This document shows, in pieces, positions 1-7,468 of a DNA stretch of 64,000 nucleotides. Under the pieces are notes generated by a model that made no database searches, was not told the DNA's origin, and saw only the letters and a program-made list of their open reading frames with translations. A program made the translations under genes and the position numbers. Position 1 is the first letter of the stretch. Each line of letters starts with the position of its first letter. This stretch comes from Amycolatopsis sp. NBC_01488 (GTDB taxonomy: Bacteria; Actinomycetota; Actinomycetes; Mycobacteriales; Pseudonocardiaceae), in assembly GCF_036227105.1 (NCBI RefSeq), contig NZ_CP109434.1, positions 6,544,501 through 6,608,500 on the forward strand, written 5' to 3'.

Positions 1-1708
1 GCAGGTTCCCGCCGTGGAACCACAGGCCGTCCTGCTGGGTGGGCTTCCACATGTTGCGCTGCTCGCCCTCCCACGGACCGGGGTCCTTCGTCGTGCCGGA
101 GCCGAGGCCCCACACCTTGCCGACCTTGTCCGCGACCTCCTGGCTGATCAGGTCCGCCGCCCAGCCGTTCATCGAGCCGTACCCGGTGGCGTAGACGACC
201 AGGTCGGCCTCGAGTTCCGTGCCGTCGTCGAGCTTCACGGACGTCTCGGTCAGCTCGGTGACCTGGCCGTGCGCGAGCTTGACGTCCCCGTTGGCCACCA
301 GGTCCGCGGCGCCGACGTCGATGTAGTAGCCCGACCCGCGCCGCAGGTACTTCATGAAGAGGCCGGAGTCGTCGTCACCCCAGTCGTGCCGGAAGCCCGC
401 GGCTTCGAGACGGTCGTAGAACTCCTGGTCGCGGTCCTTGATCGCCGCGTACACCGGCTGCTGGAACGTGTGCATGATCCGGTAGGGGAGCGACGCGAAC
501 GTCAGGTCGGCTTTCTGCGTCGTCATCCCGGCGGCCAGCGCGCGTTCCGAATAGAGGTCGCCCAGGCCGAGGTCCATCAGCGAGTCGGACTTCACGATGT
601 GCGTCGAGCTTCGCTGGACCATGGTGACGTCGGCGCCGGCTTCCCACAGCGCGCCGCAGATGTCGAACGCGGAGTTGTTGGACCCGACGATCACCGCCTT
701 CTTGCCGCGGTAGGCGTCCGGGCCGGGGTGCTGTGAGCTGTGGTGCTGCTCGCCGCGGAACCGGTCCTGCCCGGGCAGCACGGGAACGTTCGGCTTGCCC
801 GACATGCCGGTCGCGAGGACCAGCTGCTTCGGCTTGAGCACGACCTCTTCGCCGTCCCGGTCGAGGACGACCGTCCACTCCTGCGCTTCTTCGTCGTAGG
901 AGGCGTTCTTGCAGGTCGTCGACGACCAGTAGGTGACCTCCATGACCTTCGTGTACATCTCCAGCCAGTCGGCGATCTTGTCCTTCGGCGCGAAGACCGG
1001 CCAGGTGCGCGGGAAGTCGAGGTAGGGGAGGTGGTCGTACCAGACGGGGTCGTGCAGGCACAGCGACTTGTACCGGCCGCGCCACTGGTCGCCGGGCCGC
1101 GCGTACCGGTCGACGACCACGTGCGGCACGCCGAGCTGACGCAGCCGGGCCCCGAGCGCGATCCCGCCCTGGCCGCCACCGATGACGACGACGTACGGCT
1201 GGCGCGTGGTGCCCAGTTCGTCGGCTTCCGCCTGCCGCGCTTCGGACCACGTGACGCGCTCGCGGTTGACGCCGTGCTCGGCGCCCTTCGGCCGGGTGGT
1301 GCCGAGCGGCTCTTCGTGCCCCTTCAGTTCGTAGAGCGTGGTGAGGAACGTGAACGCGCCTTCGTCGTTCAGCCGCAGGTGTCCGCGGCCGCGTCCGGCT
1401 GCCGTCTCGAAGCCGATCCACGCTTCGACGATCCCGTTCGCCTCGGTCGGCTCCTCGGCGGCGTGGAAGCCGGTCGCGTCGGCGGTGTCCATGGTCGCGA
1501 GCAGCAGATCCTTGACGCCGTCGCGGTTTTCGACGGTCTTGAGGTTCCAGGTGAACGCGATCAGGTCGCGCCAGAACGACGTCGTGGCGAAGAGGCCGGC
1601 GGCCCGGTCGGCGTCACGGGCCGCGAGCGCGGCCTCGAAGTCGGCGAGCCAGCCTTCGACGCGCTGCCGGGCATCGAGGGCCGCGGCCGGTTCGAGGGTC
1701 TGGGTCAT
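1..1708 (-). CDS. FAD-dependent flavoprotein monooxygenase, C-terminus outside the window
   Basis: Predicted NAD(P)H/FAD-dependent monooxygenase of the class B flavoprotein type; the substrate is unknown. About 569 codons are visible and the C-terminus lies beyond base 1. The first ~150 residues resemble an NTF2/SnoaL-like domain. A Rossmann FAD motif, VVVIGGGQGGIALG, sits near residue 175, and a second nucleotide-binding stretch, VIVGSNNSAFDICG, near residue 340. The ATG at 1706-1708 follows GGAGG by seven bases, which fixes the start. It lies 45 bp downstream of a same-strand GAF regulator that may control it. The family usually has about 600 residues, so only a short tail should be missing. 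Confidence 0.88.
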   Translation of the reverse strand, partial: MTQTLEPAAALDARQRVEGWLADFEAALAARDADRAAGLFATTSFWRDLIAFTWNLKTVENRDGVKDLLLATMDTADATGFHAAEEPTEANGIVEAWIGFETAAGRGRGHLRLNDEGAFTFLTTLYELKGHEEPLGTTRPKGAEHGVNRERVTWSEARQAEADELGTTRQPYVVVIGGGQGGIALGARLRQLGVPHVVVDRYARPGDQWRGRYKSLCLHDPVWYDHLPYLDFPRTWPVFAPKDKIADWLEMYTKVMEVTYWSSTTCKNASYDEEAQEWTVVLDRDGEEVVLKPKQLVLATGMSGKPNVPVLPGQDRFRGEQHHSSQHPGPDAYRGKKAVIVGSNNSAFDICGALWEAGADVTMVQRSSTHIVKSDSLMDLGLGDLYSERALAAGMTTQKADLTFASLPYRIMHTFQQPVYAAIKDRDQEFYDRLEAAGFRHDWGDDDSGLFMKYLRRGSGYYIDVGAADLVANGDVKLAHGQVTELTETSVKLDDGTELEADLVVYATGYGSMNGWAADLISQEVADKVGKVWGLGSGTTKDPGPWEGEQRNMWKPTQQDGLWFHGGNL

Positions 1709-1753
1709 GAGCGGACCTCCCCGTCTCGGGCACCGTCTTCGTCGGCGGCGCGT

Positions 1754-2974
1754 TCAGGGCAGCCAACCTCGCCGGGGCCGGTCCGCGTAAGGGTTGCCCT
1801 GAGGTTGCATCAGCACGATTTCGACACCGGGCGCGAACCGGTACGGGCGGGCGAGCAGCAGGCCGCCGACCAGCTTGCGCAGCCGGGACAGCTCCGCGCG
1901 GACGGTCACCAGGTGCGTGCGGTCGCCGTAGAGCGTCTCCGACAGCTGCGCAGCGGACACCCCGGCCGGCCCCGCGGTCGCGATCAGCCGCAGCAGGTCC
2001 GCCTGCCTTCTGCCCAACGGGTGCGTCCACCGCGCCGAGCCTTCGACGATCGCGCGTGGCGGGTCGAGCTCGAGGGTGAGCTTCAGGGTTTCGCGGTGGC
2101 TCGGCCGCAGCAGCCAGCCGCCGGGCACCGGCTCGGGCTCGCACGCCCCGACGCCGCGGACCGCGACCGGGACGCCGTGCCGGGGCGCGGCGACGCGGTC
2201 GATCCCGAAGACGCCGCTCTGGGCGGCGACCCAGCCGTGCTCGTCGACGACGAGCCCGGGGCGGCCGCCGAGTGCGTGCCCCGACAGCCGCCGGAGTGCT
2301 TCGAGCCGGGCCTCGTGCCGCTCGCGCAGGACGGCCTCGGCGAGCCGCACCGACGTCCCGACCAGGGCGACGGTCATCGGGTGGACGGTCTCGGCCGGCC
2401 CGCTGACGTCGACGATCCCGAGCAGCTCGCCGGTCCGCGGGTCGTGCACGGGGTAGGCGGTGCAGGCCCACGAGTGGTGCGAGCGCACGAAGTGCTCGGC
2501 GGCGAACATCTGCACGGGCGCGGCCTCGGCCAGCGCCGTCCCGATCGCGTTGCTGCCGATGGCGGGCTCCGACCAGGTGGCGCCCTCGGTGAAGCCGAGC
2601 GAGTCCGCGCGGTGCCGCACCCGGCGCGCGCCTTCGCGCCAGAGGACGACGCCGTCGGCGTCGGTGACGACCATCAGGTGGTGCGCGTCCTCCGCGACGG
2701 ACGTCAGCGCGCCGCGGAGTTCGGGGAGGACTTCACGCAGCCGGCTGCCGGTCCGCCGCCGTTCGACCTCGGCGGGACCGACGGGATCGGGCGCGGGCGG
2801 CCGGTCGGGATCGACCCCCTGCGCGGCAACCCGCCGCCACGACCGTTCGACGAGCCGGCGCGGCGCGGTCCGCGGCGGCCGCCCGGCGAGGACGGCGTCG
2901 TGGATGCCCGCGAGCAGCCGAGCGTGCCCGGCGACGTCGATGCCGGGCCGGACCGCGCAGACTTCGTCGTCCAC
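1754..2974 (-). CDS. GAF domain transcriptional regulator (AcoR-like, no sigma-54 module)
   Basis: Cytoplasmic regulator of about 406 residues. A GAF-type sensor region (roughly residues 60-230) contains SEPAIGSNAIGTALAE and the HHSWACTAYPVHDPRTGELLGIVD stretch typical of the sensing half of AcoR-type activators (motif near residues 160-195). The AAA+ sigma-54 contact domain is absent. The C-terminal ~90 residues (GRRQADLLRLIA, then SAAQLSETLYGD) form a winged-helix-like DNA-binding region, as is common in actinobacterial members. I prefer GTG at 2972-2974, five bases after GGAGG; GTG at 2980 overlaps that ribosome site. Its position directly upstream of the flavin monooxygenase suggests that gene as a target (inference). 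Confidence 0.82.
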   Translation of the reverse strand: MDDEVCAVRPGIDVAGHARLLAGIHDAVLAGRPPRTAPRRLVERSWRRVAAQGVDPDRPPAPDPVGPAEVERRRTGSRLREVLPELRGALTSVAEDAHHLMVVTDADGVVLWREGARRVRHRADSLGFTEGATWSEPAIGSNAIGTALAEAAPVQMFAAEHFVRSHHSWACTAYPVHDPRTGELLGIVDVSGPAETVHPMTVALVGTSVRLAEAVLRERHEARLEALRRLSGHALGGRPGLVVDEHGWVAAQSGVFGIDRVAAPRHGVPVAVRGVGACEPEPVPGGWLLRPSHRETLKLTLELDPPRAIVEGSARWTHPLGRRQADLLRLIATAGPAGVSAAQLSETLYGDRTHLVTVRAELSRLRKLVGGLLLARPYRFAPGVEIVLMQPQGNPYADRPRRGWLP

Positions 2975-3131
2975 CGCCACCTCCAGGGCCGGCCTTCACG
3001 GTAACCCGGGGAAGCGGAGGCGGGGCAACCTTCACGCAACCCCGGGAGGACCACACCAGACGACACGCGTACCCGCCAACTCGGCTGGACGACTCGCGTC
3101 CCTGGGCGGACGGCTCTCGAACTCGCACTGG

Positions 3132-3173
3132 CCGACTCTGCAGCTACGCAAGCCGACCCTGCGGGTACGGAAC
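3132..3173. repeat. Two tandem 21-bp degenerate repeats
   Basis: Two adjacent 21-bp units (3132-3152 and 3153-3173) share CCGAC, CTGC and TACG blocks in register. Weaker copies seem to extend upstream to about 3070. The repeat fills most of the gap between the regulator start and the sigma-factor stop. The period equals that of the larger array at 39341-39575. Confidence 0.5.
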
Positions 3174-3183
3174 TCGACCGGGG

Positions 3184-3927
3184 CTAGCCGGTGAGGCGGG
3201 CGGCCGAGCCGGGGAGTTCGCGGTTCGCCTCGTCCAGGCCCGTCGCCACCGTCCGGCACGCCCGGCAGCCCGCGACGTGGTCGGCGACGACGCTCGCCCG
3301 GCGCGGAGACAGCGCGCCCCGGACCCACGCGCCCATCCGGCGGCGCGGTTCGCGGCAGACCGGCTCCGCGGCGTCGGGTACCTGGACCTGCAGGTACGCC
3401 TGGCGCAATCCCTCGCGCGCCCGCATCGCCAGCGCCGACACGCTGTTCGGCGTCAAGCCCAGCAGCGGCGCCGCTTCCGTCGGCGAGTCGCCTTCGGCCT
3501 CGGTGCGCCAGAGGACCGTCCGCCAGCGGCCCGGCAGCGTGCAGTACGCCGACCACACGAGCTTCTCGTTCGACCGGTGCAGGGCCAGCTCCTCGGCGCC
3601 GCTCGACGTCGTCTCGGGGACCGTTTCGCACAGCTCGACCCGGCTGCGCTGCCGGCCCCACCGCGACACGAGGTTCCGCAGCGTCACGACGAGGTACGGC
3701 CGCAGGTCGCCGTCCGGGCCGCCGCCCGCGCGCACGACCGCCAGCACCCTGGCGAACGTCTCGGCCACCAGGTCGTCGCGCTCGGCGGGCTGCTTCGCCC
3801 ACGCCGCCGCGGTCCGGCGCAGCGGCTCGGCGTGCCGGCGGAACAGGGCGCCGCCGGCGTCGAGGTCACCCGCGCGGAGGGCGGCGAGCAGCACGGCGTC
3901 CGGCGGCTCCTCGTCGGCGTTCCTCAT
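3184..3927 (-). CDS. ECF sigma factor with fused C-terminal zinc-finger
   Basis: RNA polymerase sigma-70 family factor, 247 residues. Region 2 (about 20-90) has the FRRHAEPLRRTAAAW and DDLVAETFARVLA stretches. Region 4 (about 115-170) has LPGRWRTVLWRTEAEG and the helix-turn-helix TEAAPLLGLTPNSVSALAMRA. The C-terminus carries DHVAGCRACR, an H-x3-C-x2-C motif of the zinc-binding anti-sigma (ZAS) type, so sensor and sigma factor appear to be one polypeptide. ATG at 3925-3927 follows GGAGAGTG. It is divergent from a TetR gene across a 75-bp region with repeated GTGGTA half-sites (3947-3990), so TetR control is likely. Confidence 0.85.
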   Translation of the reverse strand: MRNADEEPPDAVLLAALRAGDLDAGGALFRRHAEPLRRTAAAWAKQPAERDDLVAETFARVLAVVRAGGGPDGDLRPYLVVTLRNLVSRWGRQRSRVELCETVPETTSSGAEELALHRSNEKLVWSAYCTLPGRWRTVLWRTEAEGDSPTEAAPLLGLTPNSVSALAMRAREGLRQAYLQVQVPDAAEPVCREPRRRMGAWVRGALSPRRASVVADHVAGCRACRTVATGLDEANRELPGSAARLTG

Positions 3928-3946
3928 CGGCACTCTCCGTGGCCAG

Positions 3947-3995
3947 GTGGTACCGCAAGTAAGTGGTACGGCAGTGTATGTCATACCACTACAAT
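3947..3995 (+). promoter_or_regulatory. Divergent TetR/sigma promoter with GTGGTA half-sites and leaderless -10
   Basis: GTGGTAC occurs at 3947-3953 and again 16 bp later at 3963-3969. An inverted copy, TACCACT, lies at 3984-3990. An 11-bp palindrome, GTATGtCATAC, lies at 3976-3986. TACAAT at 3990-3995 is a good -10 box ending seven bases before the TetR ATG at 4003, so that transcript is probably leaderless. A protein bound here would block both divergent promoters. Confidence 0.65.
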
Positions 3996-4002
3996 CCGGC
4001 CG

Positions 4003-4677
4003 ATGACGCCGACGGACACCCCGCGCCCGCCCGACGGCCGGGCCGCCCGGTGGGCCGGCCAGCGCGACCGCCGCCGCCGCGAGTTCGTCGAGGCGGGCCT
4101 GCGCGCGATCGCCCGGCACGGGCCCGACGTGTCCACCGAGCAGATCGCCGACGAAGCCGGCGTCGCCCGCACGCGCCTCTACCGGCACTTCGACGGCGCC
4201 GCCGACCTGCAGCACGCGATCGCCGGCCGGGTCGCGGAGCTGATCACCGCGGAGTTCGCGCCACTGTGGAACCCGAGCGGCACGCCGATGGAGCTGATCC
4301 GCACGGCGATCGGCGCGCACACCCGCTGGCTGGCCGAGCACGGCTCGCTCTACCGCTACCTGACCCGGCACGCGGTGGACGGCGCCCCGGACGTCTTCGC
4401 CGACGGCAAGACCGCCATCGCGCGGCAGCTGACCGTGGTGTTCGAGCACTACCTCCGACTGTTCGGAGTGGACACTCGCGTCTGCGAAGCGGTCGCCTTC
4501 GGGCTCGTCGGCCTGGTGGAGTCGAGCACCTCGCGCTGGCTGGAGAACCCGCGCGGCGTCGCCCGCGCCGAGCTGGCCGCGCTGCTGGCCCGCTGGGTCT
4601 GGGGGATCGTCGACGACACCCTGCGCGCCGGCGGCTTCGAGCTGGACCCGCACACCGAGCTGGCGGCCCTCGCGTGA
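4003..4677 (+). CDS. TetR family transcriptional regulator
   Basis: 224-residue one-component repressor. The N-terminal helix-turn-helix (about 25-70) reads EAGLRAIARHGPDVSTEQIADEAG and then RTRLYRHFDG, the standard TetR recognition-helix signature. The C-terminal ligand domain has HAVDGAPDVFADGKTAIARQLT and a conserved tail seen in actinobacterial TetR proteins. No ribosome site precedes the ATG; TACAAT seven bases upstream implies a leaderless mRNA. It is divergent from the zinc-finger sigma factor and probably autoregulated through the half-sites in the shared promoter. The ligand is unknown. Confidence 0.88.
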   Translation: MTPTDTPRPPDGRAARWAGQRDRRRREFVEAGLRAIARHGPDVSTEQIADEAGVARTRLYRHFDGAADLQHAIAGRVAELITAEFAPLWNPSGTPMELIRTAIGAHTRWLAEHGSLYRYLTRHAVDGAPDVFADGKTAIARQLTVVFEHYLRLFGVDTRVCEAVAFGLVGLVESSTSRWLENPRGVARAELAALLARWVWGIVDDTLRAGGFELDPHTELAALA

Positions 4678-4721
4678 ACCGTCCACAGTGGCGAAGGCGC
4701 ACCGGGATTCCCGCGCAGGTG

Positions 4722-5138
4722 TCAGACCGCGAACACCTGTGAGTCGTCGGCGAAGGCCTTGAACTCCAGGGCGTTCCCGGCCGGGTCGAGCAGGAACATC
4801 GTCCACTGCTCACCCGCCTGGCCCTCGAAGCGGACGTAGGGCTCGATCACGAACTCCGTCCCCGCCGCCCGCAGCCGCTCGGCGAGCGCCTTGAACGCCT
4901 CGACCTCGAGGATCAGGCCGAAGTGCGGCACCGGGACGTCGTGGCCGTCGACGGGGTTGTGGACGCGCTGGCGCCGTTCCGGCGCCAGGTGCGTCACGAA
5001 CTGGTGGCCGTGCAGGTTCCAGTCGACCCACGTGTCGGCGCTGCGGCCCTGGTCGAGGCCGAGGACGTCACCGTAGAAGCGGCGGGCGGCGGCCAGGTCG
5101 TCGACCGGCATGGCGAGGTGGAAGCGGGGCATCGTCAT
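4722..5138 (-). CDS. VOC (glyoxalase/extradiol dioxygenase) superfamily protein
   Basis: 138-residue metal-dependent VOC fold protein built from two beta-alpha-beta-beta-beta modules. It begins with MPRFHLAMPVDDLAAARRFYGDVLG, the usual first strand and helix of glyoxalase-type proteins. A second module contains HFGLILEVEAFKALAERL, and the C-terminus ends with FLLDPAGNALEFKAF, whose glutamate is a typical metal ligand. The reaction cannot be assigned. It is divergent from the GntR regulator at 5161 with only 22 bp between start codons. A shared palindrome there suggests that the GntR protein controls this gene. Its mRNA is probably leaderless. Confidence 0.85.
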   Translation of the reverse strand: MTMPRFHLAMPVDDLAAARRFYGDVLGLDQGRSADTWVDWNLHGHQFVTHLAPERRQRVHNPVDGHDVPVPHFGLILEVEAFKALAERLRAAGTEFVIEPYVRFEGQAGEQWTMFLLDPAGNALEFKAFADDSQVFAV

Positions 5139-5144
5139 GTCTTG

Positions 5145-5154
5145 ATGTTAACAT
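5145..5154. promoter_or_regulatory. Symmetric bidirectional promoter/operator palindrome ATGTTAACAT
   Basis: The perfect palindrome ATGTTAACAT contains TAACAT on each strand. On the plus strand this -10-like hexamer ends six bases before the GntR ATG (5161). On the minus strand it ends six bases before the VOC ATG (5138). The same ten bases can therefore serve as both -10 boxes and as the GntR operator. Confidence 0.6.
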
Positions 5155-5160
5155 TGCGAC

Positions 5161-5808
5161 ATGAGTGCTCGAGTGGCTCCCGCGCGCCGCCGCGGTCTCG
5201 CGGACGAGGTCGCCGACCGCCTCCGGGACGCGATCTTCGACGGGGCGTACGCGCCCGGCAGCTCGCTGCGCGAAGTGGAGCTGGCGGAGGTGCTCGGCGT
5301 GAGCCGCGGGCCGGTGCGGGAGGCGCTGCTCAAGCTGGAACGCGAGGGCCTCGTCCGCGGGGAGTGGCACCGGGGCACGACCGTGACGTCACTGTCCGAA
5401 GTGGACATCGCCGAGCTGGACAGCCTGCGCGCGGCCCTCGAACGGCTCGCCGTCGAGCTGGTGATCGACCGCGCGGCCGACTTGACCGAGGTCGACGCGG
5501 TCGTGACGCGCATGGAGCGGGCGGCGGGCGAGCACGAGATGGTCCGCTGCGACCTCGACTTCCACGACGCGGTCTACCGGGCCGCGGGGCACCGGCGTCT
5601 CGCGGAGGCCTGGCGGGCGATCCGCTCGCAGGTCCACCTGTTCCTGCTGACCCGCATCGGCGTCGAGACCGACGGCTACCTGACCGGCATCCCCGCCGAA
5701 CACCGGCAGCTCGCCGGCGCATTGCGGGCGGGCGACCGCGAAGCGGCCCTTGAGCTGTTCGCGACGCACCGGCGGCACGCGTTCGACGTCCTCACGCGGC
5801 GGCCCTGA
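5161..5808 (+). CDS. GntR family regulator, FadR/FCD subfamily
   Basis: 215-residue repressor. The winged helix (about 10-75) has LADEVADRLRDAIFDGAYAPGSSL and VLGVSRGPVREALLKLEREGLV, the canonical GntR recognition region. The C-terminal all-helical FCD effector domain (about 85-205) shows DLDFHDAVYRAAGHRRL, with Asp/His positions that usually bind a metal and an organic acid. It is divergent from the VOC gene and very likely binds ATGTTAACAT between them, repressing both. There is no ribosome site, and the start is placed at the ATG six bases after TAACAT. Confidence 0.9.
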   Translation: MSARVAPARRRGLADEVADRLRDAIFDGAYAPGSSLREVELAEVLGVSRGPVREALLKLEREGLVRGEWHRGTTVTSLSEVDIAELDSLRAALERLAVELVIDRAADLTEVDAVVTRMERAAGEHEMVRCDLDFHDAVYRAAGHRRLAEAWRAIRSQVHLFLLTRIGVETDGYLTGIPAEHRQLAGALRAGDREAALELFATHRRHAFDVLTRRP

Positions 5809-5872
5809 CCACGACGGCAGGGGAAAGCTGCCGGTGTTGACGGCAGCGACCGCCCGGGCGGATGGTGGACCG

Positions 5873-6691
5873 ATGGCGACACGCATGGGCGCGCGGTTCA
5901 CCGGTGACCTGGCCGAGCTGCGGTACGAACCGGTGGCCAAGCGGGTGCGGGCGGTCGCGAGTGGACGGACGTTCGCCGACTCGCGGCGGGCGGTGCTGGT
6001 CTGGGAACCGAAGCGCGTGGTGCCGTCGTACGCGTTTCCCGTGGCGGAGCTGCGCGCGATGCTGACCCCGTCGGACAGCGTGTCGGCGCCGGAGCACGCG
6101 GTGCGGCTCGCCGAGGGTGGCCCGCCGGTCCTCGACCCGCGGACCGCGTTCGCCGTGCACACCTGCCCGGGCCGGCCGCTGACCCTGGCCGGGGCCGGCG
6201 TGACCCTTCCGGGTGCCGGCTTCCAGCCCGCCGACGCCGACCTCGGCGAGCACGTCATCCTCGACTTCGCCGCCTTCGACGAGTGGCTCGAGGAGGCCGA
6301 GCCGATCGTCGGCCACCCGCGGGACCCGTTCTCGCGCATCGACATCCGGCGCAGCGACAGCCGGGTCCGGATCGAGGTCGACGGCGTCGTGGTGGCCGAC
6401 TCGGGCGCGCCGCGCCTGCTGTTCGAAACCGGCATCACGGCTCGCTACTACCTGCCGCGCGAGGACGTCCGGATGGAGCTGCTCACGCCGTCGGACACGC
6501 GCACCACCTGTGCCTACAAGGGCCACGCGACCTACTGGTCGGTGGGCGCGCACCGCGACCTCGCGTGGACCTACGAGGAGCCGCTGTCCGACGCGCGGGA
6601 GGTCGCCGGGTACATCGCCTTCCTGACCGAGCGCGTCGACGTCGTCCTGGACGGCGAGCGGCTGCCGCGGCCGGTCACGCCGTGGTCCTAG
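5873..6691 (+). CDS. DUF427 domain protein (tandem domains)
   Basis: 272 residues with two copies of the DUF427 fold. The second is easily recognised in VRIEVDGVVVADSGAPRLLFETG, YYLPREDVRMELL and TYWSVGAHRDLAWTYEEP. The first (about 25-90) is more diverged but keeps RAVLVWEPKRVVPSYAFPVAEL. The family is cytoplasmic and functionally undefined. ATG 5873 is chosen as the first good start; the ribosome site is weak, and a GTG at 5834 is possible. The stop codon TAG overlaps the stop of the convergent dehydrogenase gene in the sequence CTAG. Confidence 0.85.
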   Translation: MATRMGARFTGDLAELRYEPVAKRVRAVASGRTFADSRRAVLVWEPKRVVPSYAFPVAELRAMLTPSDSVSAPEHAVRLAEGGPPVLDPRTAFAVHTCPGRPLTLAGAGVTLPGAGFQPADADLGEHVILDFAAFDEWLEEAEPIVGHPRDPFSRIDIRRSDSRVRIEVDGVVVADSGAPRLLFETGITARYYLPREDVRMELLTPSDTRTTCAYKGHATYWSVGAHRDLAWTYEEPLSDAREVAGYIAFLTERVDVVLDGERLPRPVTPWS

Positions 6692-7458
6692 CGGGCCCGG
6701 CCGAGTTCGGTGGTGGTGAACGCCCGCCCGCCCAGGTGGGCCGAAACCGAGGTGTCGGGCGGCATCGAGGCCGCGAACCGCTCGGAGTCGTCGACCGGGT
6801 GGTAGCCCAGCCGTTCGCCCTCCCGCAGGGAACACCGGCCCCGGGTGTTGGCCGACACGCCCCAGACGATCCGGAAACCGGGCGACCCGGCGGTCAGGCA
6901 CGCCTCGAACAGCCGGCCCGCGTCGCCGGGGGACAGCCACAGGCCCAGCGCGTGGCGGTCGACCGGCCGGGCGAAGCACGACCCGATCCGCACGCAGATC
7001 ACGTCCGTCCCGAACCGGGAGTGGCAGAGGCTGCCCAGTGCCTCGGTCATCACTTTGCTGACCCCGTAGAACGTGTCCGGCCGCGGCGGGCAGTCCGCGG
7101 GCGCCTCCCGACCGGCGGGCCGGAACCCGGCAGCGTGCACGCTCGACGCCAGGATCACCCGGGGGACGCCGGCGGCCCGGGCGGCGTCCAGGACCGTGCG
7201 CGTGCCGCCGACGTTGACGGTCATCAGCCGGTCCCAGGTGTCCTCACCGGCGATACCGGCGAGGTGGATCACCGCGTCCATCCCTTGGCACGCTTCGATC
7301 ATCGCGGCGGCGTCGGTCACCGAGCCGGTCACCCACTCGCCCGCGATCTCGTCGGACCGCGTGAGATCCAGCAGACGCAGGTCCCCGGCCGGGCGCAGGC
7401 GCGGGACGACGATGCGGCCCACGCGCCCGGCCGCGCCGGTCACCAGTACCCGCCGCAC
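6688..7458 (-). CDS. NAD-dependent uronate dehydrogenase-like SDR
   Basis: 256-residue short-chain (extended) dehydrogenase. The NAD motif VTGAAGRVGRIVV is at the N-terminus. The catalytic site is ASSVHAAGF and then FYGVSKVMTEALG, giving the Ser/Tyr-x3-Lys arrangement. The later stretches VRIGSC, LSPGDAGRLFEACL, IVWGVSAN and GYHPVDDSERFA match bacterial uronate dehydrogenases, which oxidise glucuronate or galacturonate to lactones. GTG at 7456-7458 follows GAGGAGG and is preferred. The gene starts 10 bp after the CocE hydrolase stop in a TetR-hydrolase-dehydrogenase operon. Substrate identity is inferred from motifs only. Confidence 0.78.
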   Translation of the reverse strand: MRRVLVTGAAGRVGRIVVPRLRPAGDLRLLDLTRSDEIAGEWVTGSVTDAAAMIEACQGMDAVIHLAGIAGEDTWDRLMTVNVGGTRTVLDAARAAGVPRVILASSVHAAGFRPAGREAPADCPPRPDTFYGVSKVMTEALGSLCHSRFGTDVICVRIGSCFARPVDRHALGLWLSPGDAGRLFEACLTAGSPGFRIVWGVSANTRGRCSLREGERLGYHPVDDSERFAASMPPDTSVSAHLGGRAFTTTELGRAR

Positions 7459-7468
7459 CCGGGCCTCC

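Noticed and set aside
740..3004. A 754-codon plus-strand frame
   Set aside because: It lies opposite the flavin monooxygenase and GAF regulator, whose motifs and ribosome sites are clear. Its Arg/Val/Gly-rich translation is typical of antisense frames in GC-rich DNA.
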